Shown here piece after piece: positions 33,253 through 43,600 of a stretch of 64,000 bases of DNA (positions within the stretch are counted from its first letter, which is position 1; every line of letters starts with the position of its first letter). The DNA is from Zopfochytrium polystomum (lineage: Eukaryota > Chytridiomycota > Chytridiomycetes > Chytridiales > Chytridiaceae): NCBI GenBank assembly GCA_025765615.1, contig JAIVFJ010000011.1:124001-188000 (forward strand), in the 5' to 3' direction. The notes under the pieces were generated by a model that saw only the letters and a program-made list of their open reading frames with translations, was not told the DNA's origin and did not search any database. Both the position numbers and the translations under genes were made by a program.

Positions 33253-34367
33253 CTGCCCCTTTCCCAGTGCAGCTTTTGTAGGCCAATGAAGGGCGTGAAG
33301 TCTGTCCAGCTTGGAGACAGGCATGTGATGCCTGTCAGAACCCCCTTGATCTGCTTTGGCAAAACGACTTGCCAGGTGGGAGCAACTTTGTGGAGGTGTG
33401 TCATTGTGGCAGGCAGAGCCTGTCGGGGATGACTCTGCCTTTTTAGGAACTCTGTGGAGGCGCCTTTGCTTCCCTACTGTAATGGGCAGATCGTGCATAT
33501 TTTCTAGTTCATAATTGGACCCTTCCTGTGAGGCCTGGGCTGTGCGGTGCGCACTGCGCAGCGCTGGCTGGGTCCAACAACACCAACATCCGAACTGGGG
33601 GAGATTTAAGCCTTTAAATATCTTTTTTTTTTTTCGGTGGATAGCGCTGGCGACGGCCTTTAAAGTTCAAAAGGGGGAGCCAAATATTTGCGTTCCTAGG
33701 AGTTATCGCTTCAGGGGAAGTAAGAAATGTTTTCTGGACGACAGACTGAAAGAAAGGAAATGCCACGTGAAGGGAAGAGTTGTGTAAGGCCAATACAAAG
33801 CCTGTGTGGCACCCTTTTTTGGGTTTTGAAGTAATTACCTTTGTGATTCCTGATATTGCCACAGACCCCCAAAATTCTAGTAAAGTGAGAGCTTTGCATT
33901 AAACTTCGCTTTTATTCTTGTGACCAATAGGGGTAGTCAAACCTCGAGTTTTCGGCCAAAAAAGCGATGATAAAAAACCGAAAAGCGGTTTTGTCAGCAC
34001 GAAAAGCGCATTTGTGGGGGAAATGCAAAAACTGGAGGTGTTTTTGCTGATCTCGCCCACAAAGACAAGCTGCTTGCAACGAAATTTTTCCATTGATTAC
34101 TCAACAAAAATTAGATGATGACTGCTTTTATCGAAAGTATTGCTCTTCCCGTCCAAACCAGGCCCCAGAGGAAGCCCCAACTTTTCAGGTTTGAAAACCG
34201 ATTGCCCATTTTCAATTAGAAAAATGAGAAAAGAAAGAGAAAAAAAAGTCAGTGATAGTAAAAAGAGGAAAAAAACTGACAAGTGCTCTTGTTGGCCCGC
34301 CTGCCCACCGACAACTGACGTTGGCTGTCGCTTGCTGCCACGATCATCGTGGCAAACAGCTGGTGCT
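33253..34367. other. Sequence upstream of the LTR array; probable 5' part of transposon X
   Basis: No independent gene. A plus-strand frame open from 34140 to the LTR continues in frame into X once the gypsy array and one GTGCT are removed, so at least 34140-34367 probably belongs to X. The left end of X was not found. A small hairpin (AAAACCG/CGGTTTT) lies at about 33975. Confidence 0.4.
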
Positions 34368-34396
34368 TGTTATGAATCACCCTCTGGAAACCTCTG

Positions 34397-34489
34397 GAAC
34401 CTTCCAGAACATTCCTTCATGGAACCTTCTGGAACCTTCTGGAACCTTCTAGAACATTCCTTCATGGAACCTTGTGGAACCTTCTGGAA
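34397..34489 (+). promoter_or_regulatory. Heat-shock-element array in the LTR U3
   Basis: Alternating GAA/TTC triplets with exact 2-nt gaps, the binding pattern of heat shock factor. Cluster 1 (34397-34414) has four units, cluster 2 (34422-34459) eight uninterrupted units, cluster 3 (34467-34489) about five with one mismatch. They end ~115 bp before the TATA box. The same block is present in LTRs 2-5 with few changes. Confidence 0.65.
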
Positions 34490-34604
34490 CCCTCTTTGCT
34501 TTCCTGACTTGTCTTGTTGTCATTGGTATCATTGGTATCATTGTATTACTAATTGCTCTTTCTGGAACTTTCTTTGAGACTTGACAAGGAAGACTCTCAA
34601 AAGG

Positions 34605-34650
34605 TATAAAAGGGGGATGGGGGACCTGTCCCATCCCTCAAGTGAATTAT
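34605..34650 (+). promoter_or_regulatory. LTR TATA box and predicted 5' end of the retroelement RNA
   Basis: TATAAAAG at 34605-34612. AAGTGAATTAT at 34640-34650, about 35 bp downstream and so at or next to the expected transcript start, is the exact reverse complement of the 11 nt at 34723-34733. Confidence 0.6.
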
Positions 34651-34722
34651 TGTTTCCAATACAATCATCACTCCTCTCAGTTCCTTGTCTGCCTTGTCCT
34701 GTCCTGCCCTGTTCCTGACATT

Positions 34723-34733
34723 ATAATTCACTT
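34723..34733 (+). other. Self-priming primer binding site, gypsy copy 1
   Basis: ATAATTCACTT starts 2 nt after the LTR and pairs perfectly over 11 nt with the start of R. There is no TGG-type tRNA 3'-end complement after the LTR. This matches the Tf1/sushi self-priming mode. Same in copy 2 at 39675-39685. Confidence 0.65.
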
Positions 34734-34760
34734 CACCCTCTCCCACTACTCTCTGCCATC

Positions 34761-35684
34761 ATGTCTGACCCAAACAACACCTTCCCTGATGCAACTGCCT
34801 TCCAAGCCTTGATGGACCAATTACAAGCCCTCTCAAGACAGACACACCAACTTCAAGAACAAGTCCTTCACCAGCAGCACCAGCTTCAACAACAACTTCA
34901 CCAACAAGAACATCAAGCTCTTCCCCTGCCTCAAGCCAACCAAGCAAGAGAGCCCAAGGTTCCCAGCCCTGACAAGTTCACTGGGCTGGCCAAAGACCTT
35001 AGGAACTTCATGGCCACTGTGGAGAATGTCATCCTTCTCCAACCTTCAAGATTTCCCAGTGAGCAAGTCAAGGTTCTTTTCACAAGCACCCTCCTGTCTG
35101 GTCAAGCTCAATCATGGTACAGATCTCTCCCAAGCACACCCACCACCCTGCAAGAGCTCTGGGAGGGGCTGGAAGCTACCTTTGGTGACCCCTACGCATC
35201 TTGGACAGCAAGATCCAAGCTCAAGCATATCAAGCAAGGAAAGCAATCTTGTGTGGCCTACACCAACCAATTCAAGCAACTAGCCAGAGACTCTGGATAC
35301 AATGATGCAGCTCTGATGGAGCTGTACCATGATGGTCTCCATGAGTCTATCCAAGACATGCTCTCCCAGTCTCTGCACATCCCTGAGACCTTGGAAGAGT
35401 ACATTCTCCTTGCCATCAAGATTGACAACAGACTCTACTCCAAGAGGCTGAAGCAAAGACAAGTAGGAACTACATCAAGACCTACCCCAGTCCCTCAAGC
35501 TCTTACAGTTCCTGAACCCATGCAAGTGGATGCAGTTGAGACACTTCCTAAGGGTCCTCTGAGCCAAGAGGAGAAAACAAGGAGGGCCCAGCAGGGACTG
35601 TGTTTTTACTGTGGCTCCAAGGAGCATGCTGTCAAGGACTGCCCAAGGAAGAAGCACCCAAACTCCCAGGTCCAGGCTCACTGA
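34761..35684 (+). CDS. gag: Gag (copy 1)
   Basis: 307 aa, the first ATG after the primer site. Gln/His-rich helical N-terminus, then a capsid-like core (PDKFTGLAKDLRNFMATVEN, later LLSGQAQSWYRSL) typical of the retrotransposon Gag family. One CCHC zinc knuckle follows (C281, C284, H289, C294). Gag builds the virus-like particle and packages the RNA. The last ~130 nt overlap the open pol frame and contain the frameshift signal. The copy at 39713-40636 has the same protein sequence. Confidence 0.95.
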   Translation: MSDPNNTFPDATAFQALMDQLQALSRQTHQLQEQVLHQQHQLQQQLHQQEHQALPLPQANQAREPKVPSPDKFTGLAKDLRNFMATVENVILLQPSRFPSEQVKVLFTSTLLSGQAQSWYRSLPSTPTTLQELWEGLEATFGDPYASWTARSKLKHIKQGKQSCVAYTNQFKQLARDSGYNDAALMELYHDGLHESIQDMLSQSLHIPETLEEYILLAIKIDNRLYSKRLKQRQVGTTSRPTPVPQALTVPEPMQVDAVETLPKGPLSQEEKTRRAQQGLCFYCGSKEHAVKDCPRKKHPNSQVQAH

Positions 35685-38600
35685 GGGGCAATTCCCTGGA
35701 CCCTCCTCCAAGCTGCCCCTGTTTCATCACCACCACCAGCACCACAAACACCTCAGATTCCAAGCCCCACCAACTCACCATGGATGTCAAGATTCAACTC
35801 TCACCCAAGTCAACCATCACAACCAAGGCCCTTATAGACTCTGGATCATCCTGCAACATCATTGATGCCACCCTTGCCAAGTCTTGTGCCATTCCTACGA
35901 TCAAGAAATCCACACCCCTCAAGGTCCACTTTGCCAATCATGCTCTGTTCAAGGAAATCAGCCATGAAACCAAGCTAAACCTCCACATCCAAGACTTTCC
36001 ACCATCCATGGTCAATCTGGAAGTATTGGATCTTGGCTCACCCACATTCTCTGTCATCCTGGGATTACCATGGCTGCAAGCCCAGAACCCTGCCATTGAT
36101 TGGGTCACTGGTCAAGTCCAACCTCCACCAATCGGAACAGTCACCCAAAACTCAAGTCAAGCCCCCAAGTCTCATGCTCTCAAGCCCTTGATTCAAGATT
36201 CACAGCCAGCCAAGACTCAAGTTCCACAGTTCACAGTTCACAGTCAAGATTCAAGTAGAGCTCATAGAGCTCACAGTCATGGCCATGACTCTTGTTCACA
36301 GAACCCACAGTCAAAGATTCAAGTACCACAGTTCACAGTCCACATTCAAGATTCAAGTTCCACAGCTCACAGTCTTTGCCAAGAACAGAACTCTCAGTCA
36401 AAGATTCAAGAATCACAGTTCCCAGTCAAGAATTCAAGCCCCACTGCTGAGGAGCACGACAACCTGGACCCATCAGACCTTTTGCTGGCATCCAAGCTAC
36501 CAAAAGAATATCTCCCTTATGCTGATGTGTTTTCCAAGACCAAGGCAGACCTGCTACCAGCTCAGAGGCCTTATGACTGTGAAATCCCACTCAAGGATGA
36601 AACTTGCAGCCCACCTTTCAAGCCACTGTACCACCTCTCTCCACCAGAAGCCAAGGCCCTCCAAGAATACATTGAAGAAATGCTGAACAAGGGATTCATC
36701 CAACCTTCCAAGTCACCAGCTGGAGCTCCCATCTTTTTTGTCAAGAAGAAGGATGGGGGACTGAGACCCTGTGTGGACTACAGAGATCTCAATGAGATGA
36801 CAGTCAAGAACCGCTATCCACTGCCTCTCATCTCTGAATTACTGGACAAACTGAGCCATGCAAGGATATTTTCCAAGATTGACCTCAGAGGTGCCTACAA
36901 TTTGGTCAGAATTAAGCCCCAGGATCAATGGAAGACTGCCTTCAGATGCAAATACGGTCACTTTGAGTACTTGGTTATGCCCTTTGGACTTACCAATGCT
37001 CCAGCTATTTTCCAAGGCATGATGAATGACATCTTCAGGGATATTCTGGACCTTTTTGTCATTGTCTACCTGGATGATATCCTGGTATTTTCATCTGACA
37101 CTGCAAGCCATATGGGACATGTCAAGACTGTCTTGGAGAGACTCAGACAGCATCACCTCTATGCAAAGCTGGAGAAGTGTGAATTCCACAAGACCTCCAT
37201 TGAGTTTTTGGGGTTCATTGTGTCTGACAAAGGGATCTCCATGGCACCAGACAAGATCCAAACTATTCTTGAATGGAAGGCTCCAAATTCCATCAAGGAT
37301 GTTCAAAGCTTCCTTGGATTTTGCAACTTCTACAGAACCTTCATTGCCAACTATTCTGCCATAGCCAAGCCTCTCACTGATCTCACCAAGAAGACCACCA
37401 AGTTTGAATGGACCCCAGCAGCAGAGCAAGCCTGGCTAGCTCTTAAGACAGCAACCACAAGTGCACCACTCCTTAAGCATGTGGATCCCTTGCTTCCCTT
37501 CACCTTGGAAACTGATGCCTCAGACTATGCCCTTGGCGCTGTTCTGTCCCAGCCAAGCTCTCAGGACCCCTCTGCTCCTCTGCATCCAGTGGCATATTAC
37601 TCCAGGAAGCTGAACAGTGCTGAGTGTAACTACACAGTCCATGACAAGGAGTTGCTTGCAATTGTGGAAGCATTCAAATTCTGGAGACACTACTTGGCTG
37701 GTTCTAAAGGCATCTCTGTCTATTCTGATCACAAGAACCTCACCTTCTTCAGGGCAAGGAGGTTGCTCAAGCAGAGGCATGCCAGGTGGGCTGAACTGCT
37801 CTCTGAGTATGACTTTAAGCTGTGCTATTCTCCTGGCCACCTTAACACTGTGGCTGATGCCCTGTCAAGAAGAACAGACCTTGCACCTGAAGGGGGAGAT
37901 GGTTTCACCCCACCATCCAAGACACACCTTTCATTGCTTCCTGACAGTGTGTGGGCCCATGCTATTTCCAAGGACCCCAAGCCTCACAAGATTCAAATCA
38001 GCCAAGAAGAGGAAAAACTTGAGATACTCAAGACAAGGCATGATGCAGCAACAGCTGGACACCCAGGAGAGCACAAGACATATGAGCTTGTTTCCAGAGA
38101 CTTCTACTGGCCAGGCATGAGGAAGTACATCAAGAACTATGTCAGCAGCTGTGAAACCTGTCAAAGAAACAAATCCAGCAGACACAAGCCCTATGGACTT
38201 CTGGAGCCCCTCCCAATTGCCATCAGCCCTTGGTCATCAATATCCATGGACTTCATTGTGAAACTGCCCCCATCCCATGGATTTGACTCTATCCTTGTTG
38301 TCATCTGCAGAAGGACAAAGTTGGCCCATTTCATCCCCTGCACTGAGAATATAGATGCACAAGGAACAGCAGACCTGTTTTTGCAGCACATATTCAGGCT
38401 CCATGGGCTGCCTCAGTCAATCGTCAGTGACAGAGGACCACAGTTCAGATCTCAATTTTGGAAAGCACTCACAGCAGCCCTTGGAATCAAGTCTCAACTG
38501 TCAACTGCTTATCACCCTCAGACTGATGGACAAACAGAAAGAACAAACCAGACTCTGGAGCAGTATTTGAGGTGCTATGTCAGCTATCAACAGGATGATT

Positions 38601-39319
38601 GGCCCACCCTCCTTCCACTGGCAGAATTTGCTCTCAACAATTCTCTCCACTCAAGCACCCAGCTATCTCCTTTCTTTGCAACCTATGGCTTCAATCCAAG
38701 AGGAGATCTTCTGGGACAAGAGACCCTATCCAATGTCCAAGCTCCTGCTGCGGCTTCACACTTACATAAGCTCAAGATCATCAACTCCTTCCTGGACTCC
38801 ACCCTGAAGCAAGCCCAAGAAGATGCCTCAAGATTTGCCAACACTCACAGAATGGACCATGACCTTGCTGTGGGTCAGCAAGTTTGGCTTCTGAGGAAGA
38901 ACTTGCAGACCAAAAGACCAAGTCCCAAGCTAGACAACCTCAAGTTGGGTCCTTTCAAGATCTTGGAGCAAATCAATCCAGTCACCTTCAAGCTGGATCT
39001 CCCTGCATCCATGAAGATCCACCCAGTTTTCCATGTCAGCCTTTTAGAGAAGTTTGTGGCCAATTCCATTCCAGGCAGAGTTGTTCCTCCTCCTCCTCCA
39101 GTTGAGGTAGAAGGTGAAGAGGAATTTGAGGTTGAACAAATCTTGGATGCCAAGTGGTTTGGAAGGACACTCAAGTTCCTTGTTAAGTGGAAAGGTTACT
39201 CAGATGCTGACAACACCTGGGAGCCTGAGTCAAACCTCACTCACTGCCAAGACCTTCTGCTCGAGTTCAAGACCAGGTACCCCACCAAGTTGCAGAAGAG
39301 GCCTAAAAGGGGGAGATGA
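35600..39319 (+). CDS. pol: Pol polyprotein: protease, RT, RNase H, integrase, chromodomain (copy 1)
   Basis: Open frame of 1,239 codons, made by -1 frameshift from gag, so codon 1 here is not a true start. Counting from 35600: aspartic protease ALIDSGSS (Asp80); reverse transcriptase with YLDD at 490-493; RNase H with TDAS (Asp639); integrase zinc module HPGEH (821-825) with later CETC; catalytic Asp884, Asp944, Glu980 (D-59-D-35-E); C-terminal chromodomain about 1175-1230 with FLVKWKGYS and NTWEPE. Chromodomains direct integration to marked chromatin in chromoviruses. All key residues are present and the frame is intact, so the element may be recently active. Confidence 0.95.
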   Translation: MFLLWLQGACCQGLPKEEAPKLPGPGSLRGNSLDPPPSCPCFITTTSTTNTSDSKPHQLTMDVKIQLSPKSTITTKALIDSGSSCNIIDATLAKSCAIPTIKKSTPLKVHFANHALFKEISHETKLNLHIQDFPPSMVNLEVLDLGSPTFSVILGLPWLQAQNPAIDWVTGQVQPPPIGTVTQNSSQAPKSHALKPLIQDSQPAKTQVPQFTVHSQDSSRAHRAHSHGHDSCSQNPQSKIQVPQFTVHIQDSSSTAHSLCQEQNSQSKIQESQFPVKNSSPTAEEHDNLDPSDLLLASKLPKEYLPYADVFSKTKADLLPAQRPYDCEIPLKDETCSPPFKPLYHLSPPEAKALQEYIEEMLNKGFIQPSKSPAGAPIFFVKKKDGGLRPCVDYRDLNEMTVKNRYPLPLISELLDKLSHARIFSKIDLRGAYNLVRIKPQDQWKTAFRCKYGHFEYLVMPFGLTNAPAIFQGMMNDIFRDILDLFVIVYLDDILVFSSDTASHMGHVKTVLERLRQHHLYAKLEKCEFHKTSIEFLGFIVSDKGISMAPDKIQTILEWKAPNSIKDVQSFLGFCNFYRTFIANYSAIAKPLTDLTKKTTKFEWTPAAEQAWLALKTATTSAPLLKHVDPLLPFTLETDASDYALGAVLSQPSSQDPSAPLHPVAYYSRKLNSAECNYTVHDKELLAIVEAFKFWRHYLAGSKGISVYSDHKNLTFFRARRLLKQRHARWAELLSEYDFKLCYSPGHLNTVADALSRRTDLAPEGGDGFTPPSKTHLSLLPDSVWAHAISKDPKPHKIQISQEEEKLEILKTRHDAATAGHPGEHKTYELVSRDFYWPGMRKYIKNYVSSCETCQRNKSSRHKPYGLLEPLPIAISPWSSISMDFIVKLPPSHGFDSILVVICRRTKLAHFIPCTENIDAQGTADLFLQHIFRLHGLPQSIVSDRGPQFRSQFWKALTAALGIKSQLSTAYHPQTDGQTERTNQTLEQYLRCYVSYQQDDWPTLLPLAEFALNNSLHSSTQLSPFFATYGFNPRGDLLGQETLSNVQAPAAASHLHKLKIINSFLDSTLKQAQEDASRFANTHRMDHDLAVGQQVWLLRKNLQTKRPSPKLDNLKLGPFKILEQINPVTFKLDLPASMKIHPVFHVSLLEKFVANSIPGRVVPPPPPVEVEGEEEFEVEQILDAKWFGRTLKFLVKWKGYSDADNTWEPESNLTHCQDLLLEFKTRYPTKLQKRPKRGR
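35657..35702 (+). promoter_or_regulatory. -1 ribosomal frameshift signal (copy 1)
   Basis: Slippery heptamer C CCA AAC (35657-35663) in the gag frame, a 5-nt spacer, then an 8-bp perfect stem GGTCCAGG/CCTGGACC (35669-35676 with 35695-35702) with an 18-nt loop. The heptamer precedes the gag stop (35682-35684). Pol is in the -1 frame, as required. Confidence 0.75.
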
Positions 39320-39672
39320 TGTTATGAATCACCCTCTGGAAACCTCTGGAACCTTCTAGAACATTCCTTCATGGAACCTTCTGGAACCTTCTGGAACCTT
39401 CTAGAACATTCCTTCATGGAACCTTGTGGAACCTTCTGGAACCTTCTTTGCTTTCCTGACTTGTCTTGTTGTCATTGGTATCATTGGTATCATTGTATTA
39501 CTAATTGCTCTTTCTGGAACTTTCTTGGAGTCTTGACAAGGAACACTCTCAAAAGGTATAAAAGGGGGATGGGGGACCTGTCCCATCCCTCAAGTGAATT
39601 ATTGTTTCCAATACAATCATCACTCCTCTCAGTTCCTTGTCTGCCTTGTCCTGTCCTGCCCTGTTCCTGACA
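39320..39672 (+). repeat. LTR 2 (shared between the two gypsy copies)
   Basis: 353 bp. Differs from LTR 1 at several bases (for example CTTGGAGTCTTG against CTTTGAGACTTG, and GGAACACTC against GGAAGACTC). Confidence 0.95.
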
Positions 39673-39712
39673 TCATAATTCACTTCACCCTCTCCCACTA
39701 CTCTCTGCCATC

Positions 39713-40636
39713 ATGTCTGACCCAAACAACACCTTCCCTGATGCAACTGCCTTCCAAGCCTTGATGGACCAATTACAAGCCCTCTCAAGACAGACACACC
39801 AACTTCAAGAACAAGTCCTTCACCAGCAGCACCAGCTTCAACAACAACTTCACCAACAAGAACATCAAGCTCTTCCCCTGCCTCAAGCCAACCAAGCAAG
39901 AGAGCCCAAGGTTCCCAGCCCTGACAAGTTCACTGGGCTGGCCAAAGACCTTAGGAACTTCATGGCCACTGTGGAGAATGTCATCCTTCTCCAACCTTCA
40001 AGATTTCCCAGTGAGCAAGTCAAGGTTCTTTTCACAAGCACCCTCCTGTCTGGTCAAGCTCAATCATGGTACAGATCTCTCCCAAGCACACCCACCACCC
40101 TGCAAGAGCTCTGGGAGGGGCTGGAAGCTACCTTTGGTGACCCCTACGCATCTTGGACAGCAAGATCCAAGCTCAAGCATATCAAGCAAGGAAAGCAATC
40201 TTGTGTGGCCTACACCAACCAATTCAAGCAACTAGCCAGAGACTCTGGATACAATGATGCAGCTCTGATGGAGCTGTACCATGATGGTCTCCATGAGTCT
40301 ATCCAAGACATGCTCTCCCAGTCTCTGCACATCCCTGAGACCTTGGAAGAGTACATTCTCCTTGCCATCAAGATTGACAACAGACTCTACTCCAAGAGGC
40401 TGAAGCAAAGACAAGTAGGAACTACATCAAGACCTACCCCAGTTCCTCAAGCTCTTACAGTTCCTGAACCCATGCAAGTGGATGCAGTTGAGACACTTCC
40501 TAAGGGTCCTCTGAGCCAAGAGGAGAAAACAAGGAGGGCCCAGCAGGGACTGTGTTTTTACTGTGGCTCCAAGGAGCATGCTGTCAAGGACTGCCCAAGG
40601 AAGAAGCACCCAAACTCCCAGGTCCAGGCTCACTGA
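39713..40636 (+). CDS. gag: Gag (copy 2)
   Basis: 307 aa, same protein sequence as copy 1, including the CCHC knuckle. The frameshift signal recurs at 40609-40654. Confidence 0.95.
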   Translation: MSDPNNTFPDATAFQALMDQLQALSRQTHQLQEQVLHQQHQLQQQLHQQEHQALPLPQANQAREPKVPSPDKFTGLAKDLRNFMATVENVILLQPSRFPSEQVKVLFTSTLLSGQAQSWYRSLPSTPTTLQELWEGLEATFGDPYASWTARSKLKHIKQGKQSCVAYTNQFKQLARDSGYNDAALMELYHDGLHESIQDMLSQSLHIPETLEEYILLAIKIDNRLYSKRLKQRQVGTTSRPTPVPQALTVPEPMQVDAVETLPKGPLSQEEKTRRAQQGLCFYCGSKEHAVKDCPRKKHPNSQVQAH

Positions 40637-43600
40637 GGGGCAATTCCCTGGACCCTCCTCCAAGCTGCCCCTGTTTCATCACCACCACCAGCACCACAAA
40701 CACCTCAGATTCCAAGCCCCACCAACTCACCATGGATGTCAAGATTCAACTCTCACCCAAGTCAACCATCACAACCAAGGCCCTTATAGACTCTGGATCA
40801 TCCTGCAACATCATTGATGCCACCCTTGCCAAGTCTTGTGCCATTCCTACGATCAAGAAATCCACACCCCTCAAGGTCCACTTTGCCAATCATGCTCTGT
40901 TCAAGGAAATCAGCCATGAAACCAAGCTAAACCTCCACATCCAAGACTTTCCACCATCCATGGTCAATCTGGAAGTATTGGATCTTGGCTCACCCACATT
41001 CTCTGTCATCCTGGGATTACCATGGCTGCAAGCCCAGAACCCTGCCATTGATTGGGTCACTGGTCAAGTCCAACCTCCACCAATCGGAACAGTCACCCAA
41101 AACTCAAGTCAAGCCCCCAAGTCTCATGCTCTCAAGCCCTTGATTCAAGATTCACAGCCAGCCAAGACTCAAGTTCCACAGTTCACAGTTCACAGTCAAG
41201 ATTCAAGTAGAGCTCATAGAGCTCACAGTCATGGCCATGACTCTTGTTCACAGAACCCACAGTCAAAGATTCAAGTACCACAGTTCACAGTCCACATTCA
41301 AGATTCAAGTTCCACAGCTCACAGTCTTTGCCAAGAACAGAACTCTCAGTCAAAGATTCAAGAATCACAGTTCCCAGTCAAGAATTCAAGCCCCACTGCT
41401 GAGGAGCACGACAACCTGGACCCATCAGACCTTTTGCTGGCATCCAAGCTACCAAAAGAATATCTCCCTTATGCTGATGTGTTTTCCAAGACCAAGGCAG
41501 ACCTGCTACCAGCTCAGAGGCCTTATGACTGTGAAATCCCACTCAAGGATGAAACTTGCAGCCCACCTTTCAAGCCACTGTACCACCTCTCTCCACCAGA
41601 AGCCAAGGCCCTCCAAGAATACATTGAAGAAATGCTGAACAAGGGATTCATCCAACCTTCCAAGTCACCAGCTGGAGCTCCCATCTTTTTTGTCAAGAAG
41701 AAGGATGGGGGACTGAGACCCTGTGTGGACTACAGAGATCTCAATGAGATGACAGTCAAGAACCGCTATCCACTGCCTCTCATCTCTGAATTACTGGACA
41801 AACTGAGCCATGCAAGGATATTTTCCAAGATTGACCTCAGAGGTGCCTACAATTTGGTCAGAATTAAGCCCCAGGATCAATGGAAGACTGCCTTCAGATG
41901 CAAATACGGTCACTTTGAGTACTTGGTTATGCCCTTTGGACTTACCAATGCTCCAGCTATTTTCCAAGGCATGATGAATGACATCTTCAGGGATATTCTG
42001 GACCTTTTTGTCATTGTCTACCTGGATGATATCCTGGTATTTTCATCTGACACTGCAAGCCATATGGGACATGTCAAGACTGTCTTGGAGAGACTCAGAC
42101 AGCATCACCTCTATGCAAAGCTGGAGAAGTGTGAATTCCACAAGACCTCCATTGAGTTTTTGGGGTTCATTGTGTCTGACAAAGGGATCTCCATGGCACC
42201 AGACAAGATCCAAACTATTCTTGAATGGAAGGCTCCAAATTCCATCAAGGATGTTCAAAGCTTCCTTGGATTTTGCAACTTCTACAGAACCTTCATTGCC
42301 AACTATTCTGCCATAGCCAAGCCTCTCACTGATCTCACCAAGAAGACCACCAAGTTTGAATGGACCCCAGCAGCAGAGCAAGCCTGGCTAGCTCTTAAGA
42401 CAGCAACCACAAGTGCACCACTCCTTAAGCATGTGGATCCCTTGCTTCCCTTCACCTTGGAAACTGATGCCTCAGACTATGCCCTTGGCGCTGTTCTGTC
42501 CCAGCCAAGCTCTCAGGACCCCTCTGCTCCTCTGCATCCAGTGGCATATTACTCCAGGAAGCTGAACAGTGCTGAGTGTAACTACACAGTCCATGACAAG
42601 GAGTTGCTTGCAATTGTGGAAGCATTCAAATTCTGGAGACACTACTTGGCTGGTTCTAAAGGCATCTCTGTCTATTCTGATCACAAGAACCTCACCTTCT
42701 TCAGGGCAAGGAGGTTGCTCAAGCAGAGGCATGCCAGGTGGGCTGAACTGCTCTCTGAGTATGACTTTAAGCTGTGCTATTCTCCTGGCCACCTTAACAC
42801 TGTGGCTGATGCCCTGTCAAGAAGAACAGACCTTGCACCTGAAGGGGGAGATGGTTTCACCCCACCATCCAAGACACACCTTTCATTGCTTCCTGACAGT
42901 GTGTGGGCCCATGCTATTTCCAAGGACCCCAAGCCTCACAAGATTCAAATCAGCCAAGAAGAGGAAAAACTTGAGATACTCAAGACAAGGCATGATGCAG
43001 CAACAGCTGGACACCCAGGAGAGCACAAGACATATGAGCTTGTTTCCAGAGACTTCTACTGGCCAGGCATGAGGAAGTACATCAAGAACTATGTCAGCAG
43101 CTGTGAAACCTGTCAAAGAAACAAATCCAGCAGACACAAGCCCTATGGACTTCTGGAGCCCCTCCCAATTGCCATCAGCCCTTGGTCATCAATATCCATG
43201 GACTTCATTGTGAAACTGCCCCCATCCCATGGATTTGACTCTATCCTTGTTGTCATCTGCAGAAGGACAAAGTTGGCCCATTTCATCCCCTGCACTGAGA
43301 ATATAGATGCACAAGGAACAGCAGACCTGTTTTTGCAGCACATATTCAGGCTCCATGGGCTGCCTCAGTCAATCGTCAGTGACAGAGGACCACAGTTCAG
43401 ATCTCAATTTTGGAAAGCACTCACAGCAGCCCTTGGAATCAAGTCTCAACTGTCAACTGCTTATCACCCTCAGACTGATGGACAAACAGAAAGAACAAAC
43501 CAGACTCTGGAGCAGTATTTGAGGTGCTATGTCAGCTATCAACAGGATGATTGGCCCACCCTCCTTCCACTGGCAGAATTTGCTCTCAACAATTCTCTCC

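Larger units (their letters stand above)
34368..34720 (+). repeat. LTR 1 (5' LTR of gypsy copy 1)
   Basis: 353 bp, TGTTATG...CTGACA (TG..CA ends). Preceded by GTGCT, which recurs right after LTR 3. Contains a heat-shock-element array, a TATA box (34605) and the R segment used for self-priming. Confidence 0.95.
34721..39319 (+). mobile_element. Ty3/gypsy chromovirus, internal region copy 1
   Basis: 4,599-bp interior between LTR 1 and LTR 2: primer site, gag, pol in the -1 frame, and a polypurine tract AAAAGGGGGAGA (39305-39316) whose following TGA stop directly abuts LTR 2. Both frames are intact. Sushi/Tf1-like by priming and by the C-terminal chromodomain. Confidence 0.95.

Noticed and set aside
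34368..34500. CRISPR-like or satellite interpretation of the GGAACCTTCT repeats
   Set aside because: They are inside LTRs in strict GAA/TTC register; a regulatory array explains them better.
37091..38391. Minus-strand and out-of-frame ORFs inside both gypsy copies
   Set aside because: Shadows of the intact pol frame; they recur only because the element is duplicated.
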